Part shown: piece by piece, positions 50,494-60,570 of the stretch
Layout: each line of letters begins with the position of its first letter
Position numbering within the stretch: the stretch's first letter is position 1
Source of the DNA: Cellulomonas sp. C5510
GTDB taxonomy: Bacteria; Actinomycetota; Actinomycetes; Actinomycetales; Cellulomonadaceae
DNA: 64,000 nt
Reading direction: 5' to 3'
Assembly: GCF_019797765.1 (NCBI RefSeq)
Contig: NZ_CP081862.1
Location: 3,968,001 to 4,032,000, forward strand
Program-made: the position numbers and the translations under genes
Notes under the pieces: generated by a model
Seen by the model: only the letters and a program-made list of their open reading frames with translations
Told to the model about the DNA's origin: nothing
Database searches by the model: none

Positions 50494-52047
50494 TCAGCCC
50501 TGTCGCTCGGCCCACCAGGCCAGCAGCTCCTCGCGGGCGGCCTCCTCGCCGAGCGGGCCGCGCTCCATGCGCAGCTCGAGCAGGTACCGGTACGCCTCGC
50601 CGACCACGCGGCCGGGGCCGACGCCGAGCGCCGCCATGATCTGCGTGCCGTCGAGGTCCGGGCGGATGGCCGCCAGCTCCTCCTGCTCCCGCAGCTCCGC
50701 GATCCGGCGCTCCAGGTCGTCGTAGGCCTGGGACAGCCGGCGGGCCTTGCGGACGTTGCGGGTCGTGCAGTCCGATCGGGTCAGACGGTGCAGGCGCTCC
50801 AGCAACGGGCCCGCGTCGGTGACGTACCGGCGGACCGCGGAGTCGGTCCAGGCACCGTCCCCGTAGCCGTGGAACCGCAGGTGCAGCTCGGTGAGCCGGG
50901 CGACCGCCTGGACCGTCGCCTTGTCGAAGTGCAGCGCGCGCAGCCGCTTCGCGACGAGCTTCGCGCCCACGACCTCGTGGTGGTGGAACGACACCCCGCC
51001 GCCGGACTCGAACCGGCGGGTCGCCGGCTTGCCGATGTCGTGCAGCAGGGCGGCGAGCCGCAGCACCAGGTCCGGGCCGGGCACGGCCCCGTCCGGGCCG
51101 GTCTCCAGGGCGATCGCCTTGTCGAGCACCGTCAGGGAGTGCTCGTAGACGTCCTTGTGGCGGTGGTGCTCGTCGATCTCCAGCCGCAGCGCCGGCAGCT
51201 CGGGCAGCACCTGCTGCGCCAGGCCCGTGTCGACCAGGACCCGCAGGCCCGGGCGCGGCTGCGGCGACAGCAGCAGCTTGACCAGCTCGTCGCGCACCCG
51301 CTCCGCGGACACGATGGCGAGCCGCTCCGCCATGTCCGTGGCTGCTGCGAGCGCCGCAGGGTCGACCGCGAACCCGAGCTGTGCGGCGAAGCGGGCGGCG
51401 CGCATCATCCGCAGCGGGTCGTCGTCGAACGACTGCCGCGGGTCGACCGGCGTCCGCAGCACCCCGCGCGCGAGGTCCTGCAGGCCCTCGAACGGGTCGA
51501 CGAAGGCGAGCTCAGGCAGCCGGATCGCCATCGCGTTGACGGTGAAGTCGCGGCGCGACAGGTCGCCCTCGAGCGTGTCTCCGAAGACGACCTCGGGCTT
51601 GCGGGACGTCGGGTCGTAGGCGTCGGTCCGGTAGGTCGTGACCTCGACGACGACGTCCGGCGCCCCGCGACGCCCGTGCCGGCGGGCGCCGATGGTGCCG
51701 AACGCGCGCCCGATGTCCCAGTGCGCGTCCGCCCAGCCGGCCAGCAGCCGCTCGGTCTCGTCGGGCGTCGCCGAGGTCGCGAAGTCGAGGTCGGCGCTCG
51801 GTCGGCCGAGGAACGCGTCGCGCACCGGGCCGCCCACCAGTGCCAGCTCGTGACCCGCGGCGCGGAACAGCCCGCCCAGCTCGAGGGCAGCCGGGGCGAG
51901 TCCGGCGATCACGCCGAGCGCGCGCTTCTGCAGCGCGACCAGCGCCTCGGGGTCGGCGGTGCCCGCGGCGGCGGGGCGGGGGGTCAGGTCCTCGGGCGGC
52001 ACGACGCCCAAGCCTGCCAGATCGGCGCGGCGGCGGTCCCCGTCCAC
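50494..52047 (-). CDS. cca: CCA tRNA nucleotidyltransferase
   Basis: 517-residue class II nucleotidyltransferase that adds or repairs the 3' CCA of tRNA. The head domain has GGPVRD (72-77) and catalytic DLD (86-88), then RRDFTVNAMA and DDPLRMMRAARFAAQLGF; the C-terminal half carries an HD domain (LLHDIGKP, FHHHEVVGA), as usual in actinobacterial CCA enzymes. A GGAGG precedes the GTG start. Divergent from the Nudix-DUF6049-murJ operon, the conserved actinobacterial arrangement. Confidence 0.95.
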   Translation of the reverse strand: MDGDRRRADLAGLGVVPPEDLTPRPAAAGTADPEALVALQKRALGVIAGLAPAALELGGLFRAAGHELALVGGPVRDAFLGRPSADLDFATSATPDETERLLAGWADAHWDIGRAFGTIGARRHGRRGAPDVVVEVTTYRTDAYDPTSRKPEVVFGDTLEGDLSRRDFTVNAMAIRLPELAFVDPFEGLQDLARGVLRTPVDPRQSFDDDPLRMMRAARFAAQLGFAVDPAALAAATDMAERLAIVSAERVRDELVKLLLSPQPRPGLRVLVDTGLAQQVLPELPALRLEIDEHHRHKDVYEHSLTVLDKAIALETGPDGAVPGPDLVLRLAALLHDIGKPATRRFESGGGVSFHHHEVVGAKLVAKRLRALHFDKATVQAVARLTELHLRFHGYGDGAWTDSAVRRYVTDAGPLLERLHRLTRSDCTTRNVRKARRLSQAYDDLERRIAELREQEELAAIRPDLDGTQIMAALGVGPGRVVGEAYRYLLELRMERGPLGEEAAREELLAWWAERQG

Positions 52048-52090
52048 ACGTCCTCCACGCGCACGCGGCCGGTCGCCAGGGCGGAGTCGT

Positions 52091-52096
52091 TACAGT
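52091..52096 (+). promoter_or_regulatory. Putative -10 element of the Nudix-DUF6049-murJ operon (leaderless)
   Basis: TACAGT, 7 bases before the ATG at 52104; no Shine-Dalgarno sequence. Confidence 0.45.
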
Positions 52097-52103
52097 GGCC
52101 TGC

Positions 52104-52652
52104 ATGCCCGAGCCCGTGAGCGCCCTGCCACCGGAGGGCGTGCCCGCCCCTCCGGGGGGCCACGCGCTGCGGATCGACCCGCGGACGACCCGGGTCCGGC
52201 ACACCCAGCTGCCCGTCGTCGAGGAGACCTCGGCGGGCGGCCTGGTGGTGCGCCTGGAGGGCGGCGTCCACGTCGCGGCGGTCATCGCGCGCCGCAACCG
52301 CGCGGGCCGGCTCGAGTGGTGCCTGCCGAAGGGCCACCTCGAGGGCGAGGAGACGCCGGAGGAGGCAGCGGTCCGCGAGATCGCCGAGGAGACCGGCATC
52401 GTCGGGCGGATCGTCCGGCGGCTCGGCGTCATCGACTACTGGTTCACGGGCGACGACCGGCGGGTGCACAAGATGGTGCACCACTACCTGCTGGGCGCGG
52501 TCGGCGGTGAGCTGACGGTCGAGGGCGACCCCGACGGGGAGGCCGAGGACGTGGCGTGGGTGCCGGTCCTCGAGCTGCCGGCGCGGCTGGCCTACCCCAA
52601 CGAGCGGCGACTGGCCGAGACCGCGCACGTGGTCCTGGTCGGCCAGGCATGA
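52104..52652 (+). CDS. Nudix hydrolase
   Basis: 182-residue Nudix protein. The box is complete at 77-99 (Gly77, Glu83, RE 91-92, EE 95-96). The start TSAGGLVVRLEGGVHVAAVIARRNRAGRLEWCLPKGHLE is characteristic of the Nudix gene that sits between cca and murJ in many actinobacteria (mycobacterial MutT4 position). The substrate is not known here. The stop overlaps the DUF6049 start (ATGA). Confidence 0.9.
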   Translation: MPEPVSALPPEGVPAPPGGHALRIDPRTTRVRHTQLPVVEETSAGGLVVRLEGGVHVAAVIARRNRAGRLEWCLPKGHLEGEETPEEAAVREIAEETGIVGRIVRRLGVIDYWFTGDDRRVHKMVHHYLLGAVGGELTVEGDPDGEAEDVAWVPVLELPARLAYPNERRLAETAHVVLVGQA

Positions 52653-54994
52653 GGCTGCGGGGCACCGGGCGCCGGGCGCGCAGGGCCGCCGCCGCCCTCG
52701 TCGCGACCGCCGTGCTCGCGCTGCCGGCCCTGTCCGTGGCACCGGCGGTCGCCGCGGCGGGAACCGGGACCGCGCAGGCCGTGCCCGTGCCCGCAGCCCC
52801 CGCCACGGACGACCTTCCGGTCTCCGTCGCCGTGACCGACGTGGCGCCGCAGGTGCTGCAGCCCGGCGAGGACCTCACCGTGACCGCCCGGCTGCGGAAC
52901 GAGGGCGACGAGGCCGTCGAGCGTCCCCGCGCGTCCGTCCGCATCTACCGGTACCGGATGTCGTCGCGCGACGAGCTGGCGCGCTGGGCCGCGAGCGGCG
53001 CGTCCAGCCCCGTCGGCGACGTGGCCGCGACCACCGTGCTCGACGACCCCCTCGAGCCCGGGCAGCAGGTGACCGTCGAGGTCACGGTGCCCGCCTCCGC
53101 GATCGGGCTGCTCCGCACCGACGACGCCTGGGGTCCGCGCGGCATCGCGCTCGACGTGTTCGACGGCTCGTCCCGCGTCGGCATCGAGCGCACGTTCCTG
53201 CTGTGGCAGTCCGCGGAGGACGTGCCGGCGACACGGCTCGGCGTGCTCGCGCCCGTCGTGGGACCCGCGACTGACCCGGCGAGCACGGCGGCGAGCACCA
53301 CGGCGGGCGAGGACGACGGCGAGGACGAGCACGGCGGCCCGGGGGCCACCGGCGCGCCGGAGGCGACCGGCTCGCCCACCCCGACCTCCTCACCCACCGG
53401 TGGCGCGGGGGCCGGGTCGGGGACCGACGACGAGGGCACGACCGACGACGAGGGGTCTGACGCCGCGCTCACCGCCCTGACCTCCGCGGGCGGCCGGTTG
53501 AGCCGCCTGCTGCAGGCCACCGCCGAGCACCCCTCCGTCACCTGGGCCGTCGACCCCGCCCTCGTGGAGGCCGCCGCCGCCGGGTCGCGGGCCGACCGGG
53601 CCTGGTTCTCGTCCCTCGAGGACGCGGCGGGGTCCCGGGAGGTGCTGCGGCTGCCCTGGGCCGACCCCGACCTGGCGGCGATCGCGCACGCGGGCGAGCC
53701 CGACCCGGACGCGGACCTGCTGCAGCTCGCCCAGGAGGTCACCGGGTCCACCGAGGACAGCGCGCTGTGGTCGGACGCCCGGCCCGTGCTGCTGACCGCC
53801 GACGACGTGCCGGACCTCGTGACCGCCGCCCGCGCCGCGAGCTCGGCGCCCGGCGTGCCGCTCGTCGTCGGGTCCGCCGCGCTGCCGCCGCTCGGACTCG
53901 CCCCCGTCGGTGCACGGGCGTCCGTGGCGACCGACGGCGGGGCGGTCTCCGCGCTGGTCCCCGACGCGACGCTCAGCGCCCTGCTCGCCACCCCCTCCGC
54001 CGTCCAGCCCGGCGCCACCGCGGCGACCACCGCGCAGCGCGCCCTCGCCGAGACCGCCGTGCTCGCCCGCGCCGGCGACGACGAGGGCGTCGACGTGCTC
54101 GCCACCCTGCCGCGCGACTGGCAGCCCTCCGCGACGCTGACCTCCGCGGCGCTCGACGCGCTCGAGGCCGCGCCGTGGGTCGACACCGTCGGCGTCGGGG
54201 AGCTCGCGACGGGCACCGACACCGCGTCCGAGCGCGGGGCCCTGCCCGCGTCGAGCCGCGCCGGCACCGAGCTCACCCCCGCGTGGGTCAACGCGCTGGC
54301 CGCGGACTGGCGCGCCGCCGGCGAGTTCGCGAGCGTGGTCGAGGATCCCGCCGCCCTGCTCGACGGGCTGGACGCCGCGCTCGTCGCCCCCCTCGCCGTG
54401 GCCTGGCGCGACGACCCCGAGGGGCGCGCCACCGCCGTGGCGGACGCGCGCCGCGAGGCCACCGACCGGCAGTCCGGGCTGGTCGCGGTGCTCAACCAGC
54501 AGTTCACCGTCATCTCGTCGTCCGCGCAGATCACGGTCGCCGTCCGCAACGAGCTCGACCAGGCCGCCCGGGTGCGGGTCGAGCTGCGCCCGCACAAGGG
54601 CTGCCTCGACACCGCGCGGTCCGACCTCACGACCGTCCCGCCGGAGCAGGAGACCTCCGTCGTCCTGACGCTGCGCGCCAGCGCCAACTGCGATGTCGAG
54701 GTCGACGTCAGCCTGGTGTCCGCCGGCGGGCGGGAGCTGGCGACGCCCGTGCAGTTCTCCGCGCGCGTCGCGCCGACCATCGAGAGCGTCGGCAGCTGGG
54801 TGATCGGCGTGCTGCTCGCTCTGGCGCTCGCCTTCGGCATCTGGCGCACGGTCCGCCGCGGGCAGACCGCCCGGCGCGGCGCCCGCGTGGTGCAGGACCC
54901 GGTCACCGCCCGCGCCGCGCAGCCCCCGGTGGGCACCGACGACGAGGACCCCGACGACGCTCCCGACCGGCCCGGACGACAGGACCCCTCATGA
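52649..54994 (+). CDS. DUF6049 family secreted/membrane-anchored protein
   Basis: 781 residues. Signal peptide (about 1-36, ending SVAPAVAAA), a beta-sandwich-like domain (VAVTDVAPQVLQPGEDLTVTARLRNEG, about 55-170), a low-complexity Asp/Glu/Thr/Gly-rich insert (about 210-265), a large alpha/beta domain (about 270-610), a second sandwich (ITVAVRNELDQAARVRVELRPHKG..) and one C-terminal TM (about 715-735) with a basic cytoplasmic tail. Members are always found before murJ in actinobacteria; function unknown, presumably linked to peptidoglycan precursor export. ATGA overlaps on both sides couple it to the Nudix gene and murJ. Confidence 0.87.
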   Translation: MRLRGTGRRARRAAAALVATAVLALPALSVAPAVAAAGTGTAQAVPVPAAPATDDLPVSVAVTDVAPQVLQPGEDLTVTARLRNEGDEAVERPRASVRIYRYRMSSRDELARWAASGASSPVGDVAATTVLDDPLEPGQQVTVEVTVPASAIGLLRTDDAWGPRGIALDVFDGSSRVGIERTFLLWQSAEDVPATRLGVLAPVVGPATDPASTAASTTAGEDDGEDEHGGPGATGAPEATGSPTPTSSPTGGAGAGSGTDDEGTTDDEGSDAALTALTSAGGRLSRLLQATAEHPSVTWAVDPALVEAAAAGSRADRAWFSSLEDAAGSREVLRLPWADPDLAAIAHAGEPDPDADLLQLAQEVTGSTEDSALWSDARPVLLTADDVPDLVTAARAASSAPGVPLVVGSAALPPLGLAPVGARASVATDGGAVSALVPDATLSALLATPSAVQPGATAATTAQRALAETAVLARAGDDEGVDVLATLPRDWQPSATLTSAALDALEAAPWVDTVGVGELATGTDTASERGALPASSRAGTELTPAWVNALAADWRAAGEFASVVEDPAALLDGLDAALVAPLAVAWRDDPEGRATAVADARREATDRQSGLVAVLNQQFTVISSSAQITVAVRNELDQAARVRVELRPHKGCLDTARSDLTTVPPEQETSVVLTLRASANCDVEVDVSLVSAGGRELATPVQFSARVAPTIESVGSWVIGVLLALALAFGIWRTVRRGQTARRGARVVQDPVTARAAQPPVGTDDEDPDDAPDRPGRQDPS

Positions 54995-56709
54995 CGACAC
55001 CCGCCCCCGGGGCGGCCGGGGCCGACCCGGACGGCACCGCCGGCGGCGGCACCGCGGCCACCGATCCCGCATCCGGCGACCCGGCCGCGGACGCGCCCGC
55101 GCTCCCGGCCCGCAGCGGGCTCGGACGCTCGTCGCTCATCATGGCGTCCGGCACGGCAGCGTCCCGCGTCCTCGGCTTCGTCAACACCGCCCTGCTCGGG
55201 TGGGCGATCGGCCTGACGGGCAGCGTGGCGAACGCCTTCTCCGTCGCCAACAAGCTGCCGAACACCCTGTACCTGCTCATCGCGGGCGGCGTGCTCAACG
55301 CCGTGCTCGTGCCCCAGGTGGTGCGGGCCTACCGGCGGCCCGACGGCCAGCACTACGTCGACCGGCTGCTGACCGTCGGCATCGTCGGTCTCGGCGGGCT
55401 GACCGTCGTGCTGACCGCGGCCGCCCCGCTGTGGGTGCTGCTGTACTCCGAGTTCCCCGACCCGCGCGTCACGGCGGTCGCCACGACCATGGCGTTCTGG
55501 TGCATCCCGCAGGTCTTCTTCTACGGGCTGTACTCGCTTCTGGGCCAGGTGCTCAACGCGCGCGGCTCGTTCGGGCCCTACATGTGGGCCCCCGTGGTCA
55601 ACAACATCGTGTTCATCGCGGGCCTGCTCGTCCTGGTCCGCACGTACGGCCCGGTCGACGAGCACACGCCGGTCGGGGAGTGGACGGGCGCCCAGACCGC
55701 GGTGCTCGGCGGAGCCGCGACCGTCGGCATCGTGGCGCAGGCGCTCGTGCTGCTGGTACCGCTGTACCGCAGCGGGTTCCGGTACCGGCCGCGCTGGGGG
55801 CTGCGCGGGTCCGGCCTCGGGTCGGCCGGGCGGGTCGCGAGCTGGACGTTCCTCGGCCTGCTGATCGGCCAGGTCGGCGTCTGGAGGATCAGCGTCGTCG
55901 CGTCGTCGGTCACCGGCGAGGGTCTCGCCGGCAACGCGGTCTACGACCGGGCGTTCCTGCTGTTCATGCTCCCGCACTCCCTCGTCACGGTGACGCTCGC
56001 GACAGCGCTGTTCACCCGGCTGTCCGGGCGGGCGGCCGCGGGCGACGCCGCGGGGGTCCGGGCCGACCTCTCGCTCGGCCTGCGCACCGTGGGCGTGTTC
56101 ACCGTGCTGGCCACGACAGGGATCGCGGTCCTCGCGTTCCCGCTGGTCCGCGCGATGTTCCCCACGCAGACCGACACGGCCGTCCACTCGCTCGCCGTCG
56201 TCGTCGTGGTGCTCCTGCTCGGCCTCGTCCCGTTCGGGATCTGGTCGCTGTGCCAGCGCGTGTACTACGCCTACGAGGACGCGCGCGGGATGATCCCCGT
56301 CCAGGTCGTCATGGCGGCCGTCGTCGTCGGGGGCACCGAGCTGGGGCGGGCGCTGCTCGCCGACCGGTACTGGGTCGCCGCGGCGTGCGCGTCGATGGCG
56401 CTGTCGTACCTGGTCGGGGCCGCCGCCGCGCTCGTGTCGGTCCGGCGGCGGCTCGGCGGTCTCGACGGCCGGCGGGTCCTGGTGCTGCACCTCAAGGCCG
56501 GCGCGGGGGCGGTGCTCGCGGCCGCCGCGGGGCTCGGGCTGCTGGCCGCGCTCGGCCCGGTGCAGACGTTCCGGGACGCCGTGGTCGCGTGCGTCGCCGG
56601 CGCGGTGCTGATCACCGCGGTGTACGTCGGCACGCTCGCCCTGCTCCGCGTCGGAGAGCTGGGTGTCCTGCTGCGGCCCGTGCTCCGCGTGGTGCGCCGC
56701 GGGCGCTGA
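54991..56709 (+). CDS. murJ: Lipid II flippase MurJ
   Basis: 572-residue membrane protein of the MviN/MurJ family, which flips the peptidoglycan precursor lipid II across the membrane. After a disordered Ala/Gly/Asp-rich N-terminus (about 45 residues) come fourteen-type TM segments: SLIMASGTAASRVLGFVNTALLGWAIG, then VANAFSVANKLPNTLYLLIAGGVLNAVLVPQV, the MurJ hallmark, and PHSLVTVTLATALFTRLS. The ATG overlaps the DUF6049 stop. In mycobacteria MurJ carries a C-terminal pseudokinase; here that part is a separate gene downstream. Confidence 0.95.
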   Translation: MTTPAPGAAGADPDGTAGGGTAATDPASGDPAADAPALPARSGLGRSSLIMASGTAASRVLGFVNTALLGWAIGLTGSVANAFSVANKLPNTLYLLIAGGVLNAVLVPQVVRAYRRPDGQHYVDRLLTVGIVGLGGLTVVLTAAAPLWVLLYSEFPDPRVTAVATTMAFWCIPQVFFYGLYSLLGQVLNARGSFGPYMWAPVVNNIVFIAGLLVLVRTYGPVDEHTPVGEWTGAQTAVLGGAATVGIVAQALVLLVPLYRSGFRYRPRWGLRGSGLGSAGRVASWTFLGLLIGQVGVWRISVVASSVTGEGLAGNAVYDRAFLLFMLPHSLVTVTLATALFTRLSGRAAAGDAAGVRADLSLGLRTVGVFTVLATTGIAVLAFPLVRAMFPTQTDTAVHSLAVVVVVLLLGLVPFGIWSLCQRVYYAYEDARGMIPVQVVMAAVVVGGTELGRALLADRYWVAAACASMALSYLVGAAAALVSVRRRLGGLDGRRVLVLHLKAGAGAVLAAAAGLGLLAALGPVQTFRDAVVACVAGAVLITAVYVGTLALLRVGELGVLLRPVLRVVRRGR

Positions 56710-56890
56710 CCCGGCCGGTCCGCGAGCCCTCCGTCGCCGGCCCGGCCGGCGGGGCGACGCGGTCCCCAGGGACCCCCGCGGATCCGCCGCCGCACCGGCA
56801 GCCCGTCTAGCATGACGGGGAGCCCGCGCCGGTGACGGCGCGGCCGACCGGCGGCAGACCCCACGACCCGACGACCCGACGGAGGACCAG

Positions 56891-59418
56891 GTGGCGCAGT
56901 CCCGACCCGGGGACCCCGGACGTCGCGGCGACCCCGCCGGCCGGTTCGGGAGCACCGTCGCCGGGCGGTACCGGCTGGACGAGCCGCGCCACGGGGACCT
57001 GCCCGGCGCCGAGCGCTGGACCGCCACCGACCAGATCCTGGCCCGGCGGGTCACGGTGACCCTCGTGACCGGGCCGCGCGCGGCTGCCGTGCTCGACGCC
57101 GCGCGGAGGGCCGCCCTCGTCGTCGACCCCCGCCTGGCCCGGATCCTCGACGTCGGGACCGCCGACGGCACGGGCTACGTCGTCACGGAGGCGGTCGACG
57201 GACGCAGCCTCGCGGCGCTCGCCGCCCGCGCCCCGCTCGCCCCCGACCAGGCGCGCGCGGTCGTCGGGGAGGCAGCCGCCGCCCTGGAGGTCGCGCGCCG
57301 CAGGGGCGTCCACCACCTCGCGCTGCGCCCCGAGACCGTGGTCCTCACCTCCGGCAGCCGCGTCGTGGTGGAGGGGCTGGCGGTCGACGGCGAGCTGCTC
57401 GACGCCGCAGGCGGGGGCGCGCACGCCATGAGCCGCACCGACACGGTCGGCCTGGTCCGGGTGCTGTACGCCGCTCTCACCGGGCAGTGGCCCGCCGCCA
57501 CGACCACCACCGCGCCCGTACCCACGTTCGAGGAGTGGGCCTCCAGGGCGCCCGACGGGCCCTCCGCCTCCGTCGACCCCGGGCTGCCGGCCGCGCCCGA
57601 CCACGACGGCTCCCCCACCGCACCCGCCGACCTGGTGCCCGGCGTGCCCGCGGACCTCGACACGCTCTGCGTCGTGACCCTCGGGCCGCACGACGACGGC
57701 CCGCACAGCCCCGGTGAGCTCGTCCGCGAGCTCGAGCCCTGGCGTGCCGTCCGCGCCGACGAGGTGTTCCGCGCCGCCGACTCCGGGCGCTGGCCCGCCC
57801 TCACCGACTCCCCCGTGCCCCCGCGCGCGGACGGTGGCACGCCCACCGGCACGACCACCGCACCTCCGACGGGAAGCAGCCCCATGAGCGACGACCAGCA
57901 GCGCACCAGCCCGACCGCGGACGGCGACACCCCGGCCGAGGGGTCTCCGGCGGCCGGGGCCGGTGGCGGGGCCGCGGCTGCGGGTGGGGCGGCGGGCGCC
58001 GCTGCCGCGACCGGGACCACCGCGGGCGCGACCGGCACCGGGGCCGTCCCCGGGGTCGGCGCTGCAGCGGCCACCGGCGAGGCGGCTGCCACGGCCGCGG
58101 GCGCAGGGGCCGGCGCGGCGGCCGGCACCGCCGCGGCGGGCGGCGGCGTGGCACGCCAGTCCGTGCGCTCCGCGTTCGGCGCGGCCCAGGGGCCGGGCAC
58201 CCGGCGCCCCGGGACGCCGCCCCCGCCGTCCCCGTCGGCTCGCGCACGTCCGGACCCGCGCCCGACGGCCCGTCGGACGCCCCCGGCGACACCCCGCCGT
58301 CCGTCCCGCCCGCCCGGTCCGGGTCGGCGGCCGAGCCCGCACCGGCGGCCGGACCCGACATGCCGCCGGCCATCCCGCCCGCCGGTCGTGGCGCGCCGTC
58401 CGGCGACCGCGAGGCCCGCCGCGAGCAGGACGACGAGCGCGACGACCGTCCCGCGGCGGGGGACGCCGCCGTCGCCGGTCTCGCCGCCGCCGCCGCTGCC
58501 GCGTCACCCCGGCCCGAGCCGGCACGCGCGTCCGCCCAGGACGCGAGCACGACCGGCAACGCCGGGGCCTCCGAGCCGTCCGGCCCCCCGGTCCGCCGGA
58601 CGACCTCGGCGTTCGCGACCGTGACGCCCGAGCCACGGCCGGCACCCGAGGCCGCGGCACGTGCCGCCGACCCGGAGCCCCTCGGCGCCGCGGACGCCCC
58701 GGGCGGTCCGGGCCACCCGGACTGGGACCTGCCGTTCGCCGCCGACGAGCCCTCCCGCGGCCCGGGCCAGCGCCGGTTCGACCCGACGCGCTGGGTCCTC
58801 GGACTGGTCGCCATCGGCGTGGTCGTCGGCGTCGTGATCGCCATCGGCAACGTGCTGCGCCCCTGGGACGGCGGCGGGGACGACTCCGCCGGGGCCGTCC
58901 CGGTGGTCACGCCGACGGTCACCGCACCGCCCGCGCCGGAGGACACGGGCGACGACGGCGCCGGCGAGGACGAGGAGGCGCCCGCCACCGAGCCGCCGGT
59001 CATCGCCACCGTCACCACCATCGACACGTCGGACGACGACGGCGAGCACGAGGAGCTCGTCGGGCGGCTCACCGACGGGGACCCGGCCACGGCCTGGTAC
59101 ACCCACACGTACAACCGCCCGGACTTCGCGGGCTTCAAGGACGCCGTGGGCCTGGTCGTCACGCTGCAGCAGCCCGCCACGGTCAGCGCGATCACGCTCG
59201 ACGTCAACGGGTCCGGCGGCAACGTCGAGGTCCGGTCCACCGACGGTGCCAACCCCACGGCGGGCGACGTCCTCGCGGCGGGCCCCCTCTCCCCGCAGAC
59301 CGTCCTCACCCTCGCCCAGCCGACCGAGACGCAGAGCATCGTCCTGTGGTTCACCGCGCTGGCGCAGGCACCGGACGGCGCCAACAAGATCGAGATCTCG
59401 ACCCTCTCCGTCTCCTGA
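56891..59418 (+). CDS. Pseudokinase linked to MurJ with C-terminal discoidin-like domain (frameshifted)
   Basis: One gene of about 842 residues split by a missing base. First part (from GTG 56891, with GGAGGACCAG before it): a protein-kinase fold without catalytic residues. The VAIK Lys is replaced (VTVTLVTG), HRD reads HHLALRPE and DFG is absent. It runs through an Ala/Gly-rich linker. Near 58190-58290 meaningful sequence jumps to the other frame ([22 protein letters not shown] onward), which continues through a TM ([20 protein letters not shown]) to an extracytoplasmic discoidin-like domain ([20 protein letters not shown]) and the stop at 59418. A lost G in the GGG run near 58210 is the simplest cause. 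Sequencing error or real decay cannot be separated here. Confidence 0.8.
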
Positions 59419-59438
59419 CCGCAGGCCCTCCCGGGCCC

Positions 59439-59465
59439 GGAACAGACCGGTCCGCCGATCTGTTC
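59439..59465 (+). promoter_or_regulatory. SigR/SigH-type promoter of trxB-trxA
   Basis: GGAAC (59439-59443), 18 bases, then GTT (59462-59464) match the thiol-stress sigma factor consensus GGAAY-N18-GTT known before trxBA in Streptomyces and Mycobacterium. It lies 40 bases before the trxB start. The same bases also form an inverted repeat (GAACAGA 59440-59446 and TCTGTTC 59459-59465). Confidence 0.6.
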
Positions 59466-59503
59466 TCCCGGCATCAGCTCGTCCCCCGACCCGAGGAAGC
59501 ACC

Positions 59504-60565
59504 GTGACCGAGACCCCCGTCCGCGACATCGTCATCGTCGGTTCTGGCCCCGCCGGGTACACCGCCGCGATCTACGCGGCGCGCGCGGGTCTGGCCCCCT
59601 ACGTCATCGCGGGGTCGGTGACCGCCGGTGGTGCGTTGATGACCACCACGGACGTGGAGAACTTCCCGGGGTTCCCCGAGGGGATCCTGGGCCCGGACCT
59701 GATGGACAACCTGCAGCAGCAGGCCGAGCGGTTCGGTGCGCAGGTGCTGTGGGACGACGCGGTCGAGGTCGACCTGGCCGGGCCGGTCAAGACGATCGTG
59801 ACCGGCGGCGGGCAGACCGTGCGTGCCCGCGCGGTGATCCTGGCCACCGGGTCGGCCTACCGCGAGCTCGGGCTGGCCGACGAGAAGCGGCTGTCCGGGC
59901 GCGGGGTGTCCTGGTGCGCGACCTGCGACGGGTTCTTCTTCCGTGACCAGGACATCATCGTGGTCGGCGGCGGGGACTCCGCGGTCGAGGAGGCCACGTT
60001 CCTGACCCGGTTCGGCAAGTCCGTCACGATCGTGCACCGCCGCGAGGAGCTGCGGGCCTCCAAGATCATGGCCGACCGCGCCAAGAACGACCCGAAGATC
60101 TCCTTCGCCTGGAACAGCGAGGTCGTCGCGATCCACGGCCAGGACAAGGTCACCGGCGTCACGCTGCGCGACACCCTCACCGGGCAGACCCGCGAGCACG
60201 GCGCCACCGGGGTGTTCGTCGCGATCGGGCACGTCCCGCGCACCGAGCTGCTGGTCGGGCAGGTCGACCTGGACGACAACGGGTACATCGTGGTCGAGGG
60301 CCGCTCCACCCGCACCACCCAGCCCGGTGTGTTCGCCGCCGGTGACGCGGTCGACCACACCTACCGGCAGGCCATCACCGCCGCCGGCTCCGGGTGCGCC
60401 GCCGCCCTGGACGCCCAGCACTACCTGGCTGCGCTCGGCGACGTCGACCCCGCCTCGCCCGCGGAGATCCCCGCCGCCGTCGAGGCCGCGGGCGTCGACG
60501 CAGGCGACGCGCTCGCCGCGCAGGGCGCCGACACCGCCTCGGGCGCGGCCGCCGCGGGGCACTGA
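59504..60565 (+). CDS. trxB: Thioredoxin-disulfide reductase
   Basis: 353-residue flavoenzyme passing electrons from NADPH to thioredoxin. FAD site GSGPAG (13-18), redox Cys138 and Cys141 in WCATCDG, NADPH site [10 protein letters not shown] (about 155-164) and the second FAD motif VFAAGDAVD. The last about 45 residues ([23 protein letters not shown]..) are an Ala-rich extension beyond the normal end. The GTG start is preceded by GAGGAAG. The trxA gene follows after 5 bases. Confidence 0.96.
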   Translation: MTETPVRDIVIVGSGPAGYTAAIYAARAGLAPYVIAGSVTAGGALMTTTDVENFPGFPEGILGPDLMDNLQQQAERFGAQVLWDDAVEVDLAGPVKTIVTGGGQTVRARAVILATGSAYRELGLADEKRLSGRGVSWCATCDGFFFRDQDIIVVGGGDSAVEEATFLTRFGKSVTIVHRREELRASKIMADRAKNDPKISFAWNSEVVAIHGQDKVTGVTLRDTLTGQTREHGATGVFVAIGHVPRTELLVGQVDLDDNGYIVVEGRSTRTTQPGVFAAGDAVDHTYRQAITAAGSGCAAALDAQHYLAALGDVDPASPAEIPAAVEAAGVDAGDALAAQGADTASGAAAAGH

Positions 60566-60570
60566 CCGGC

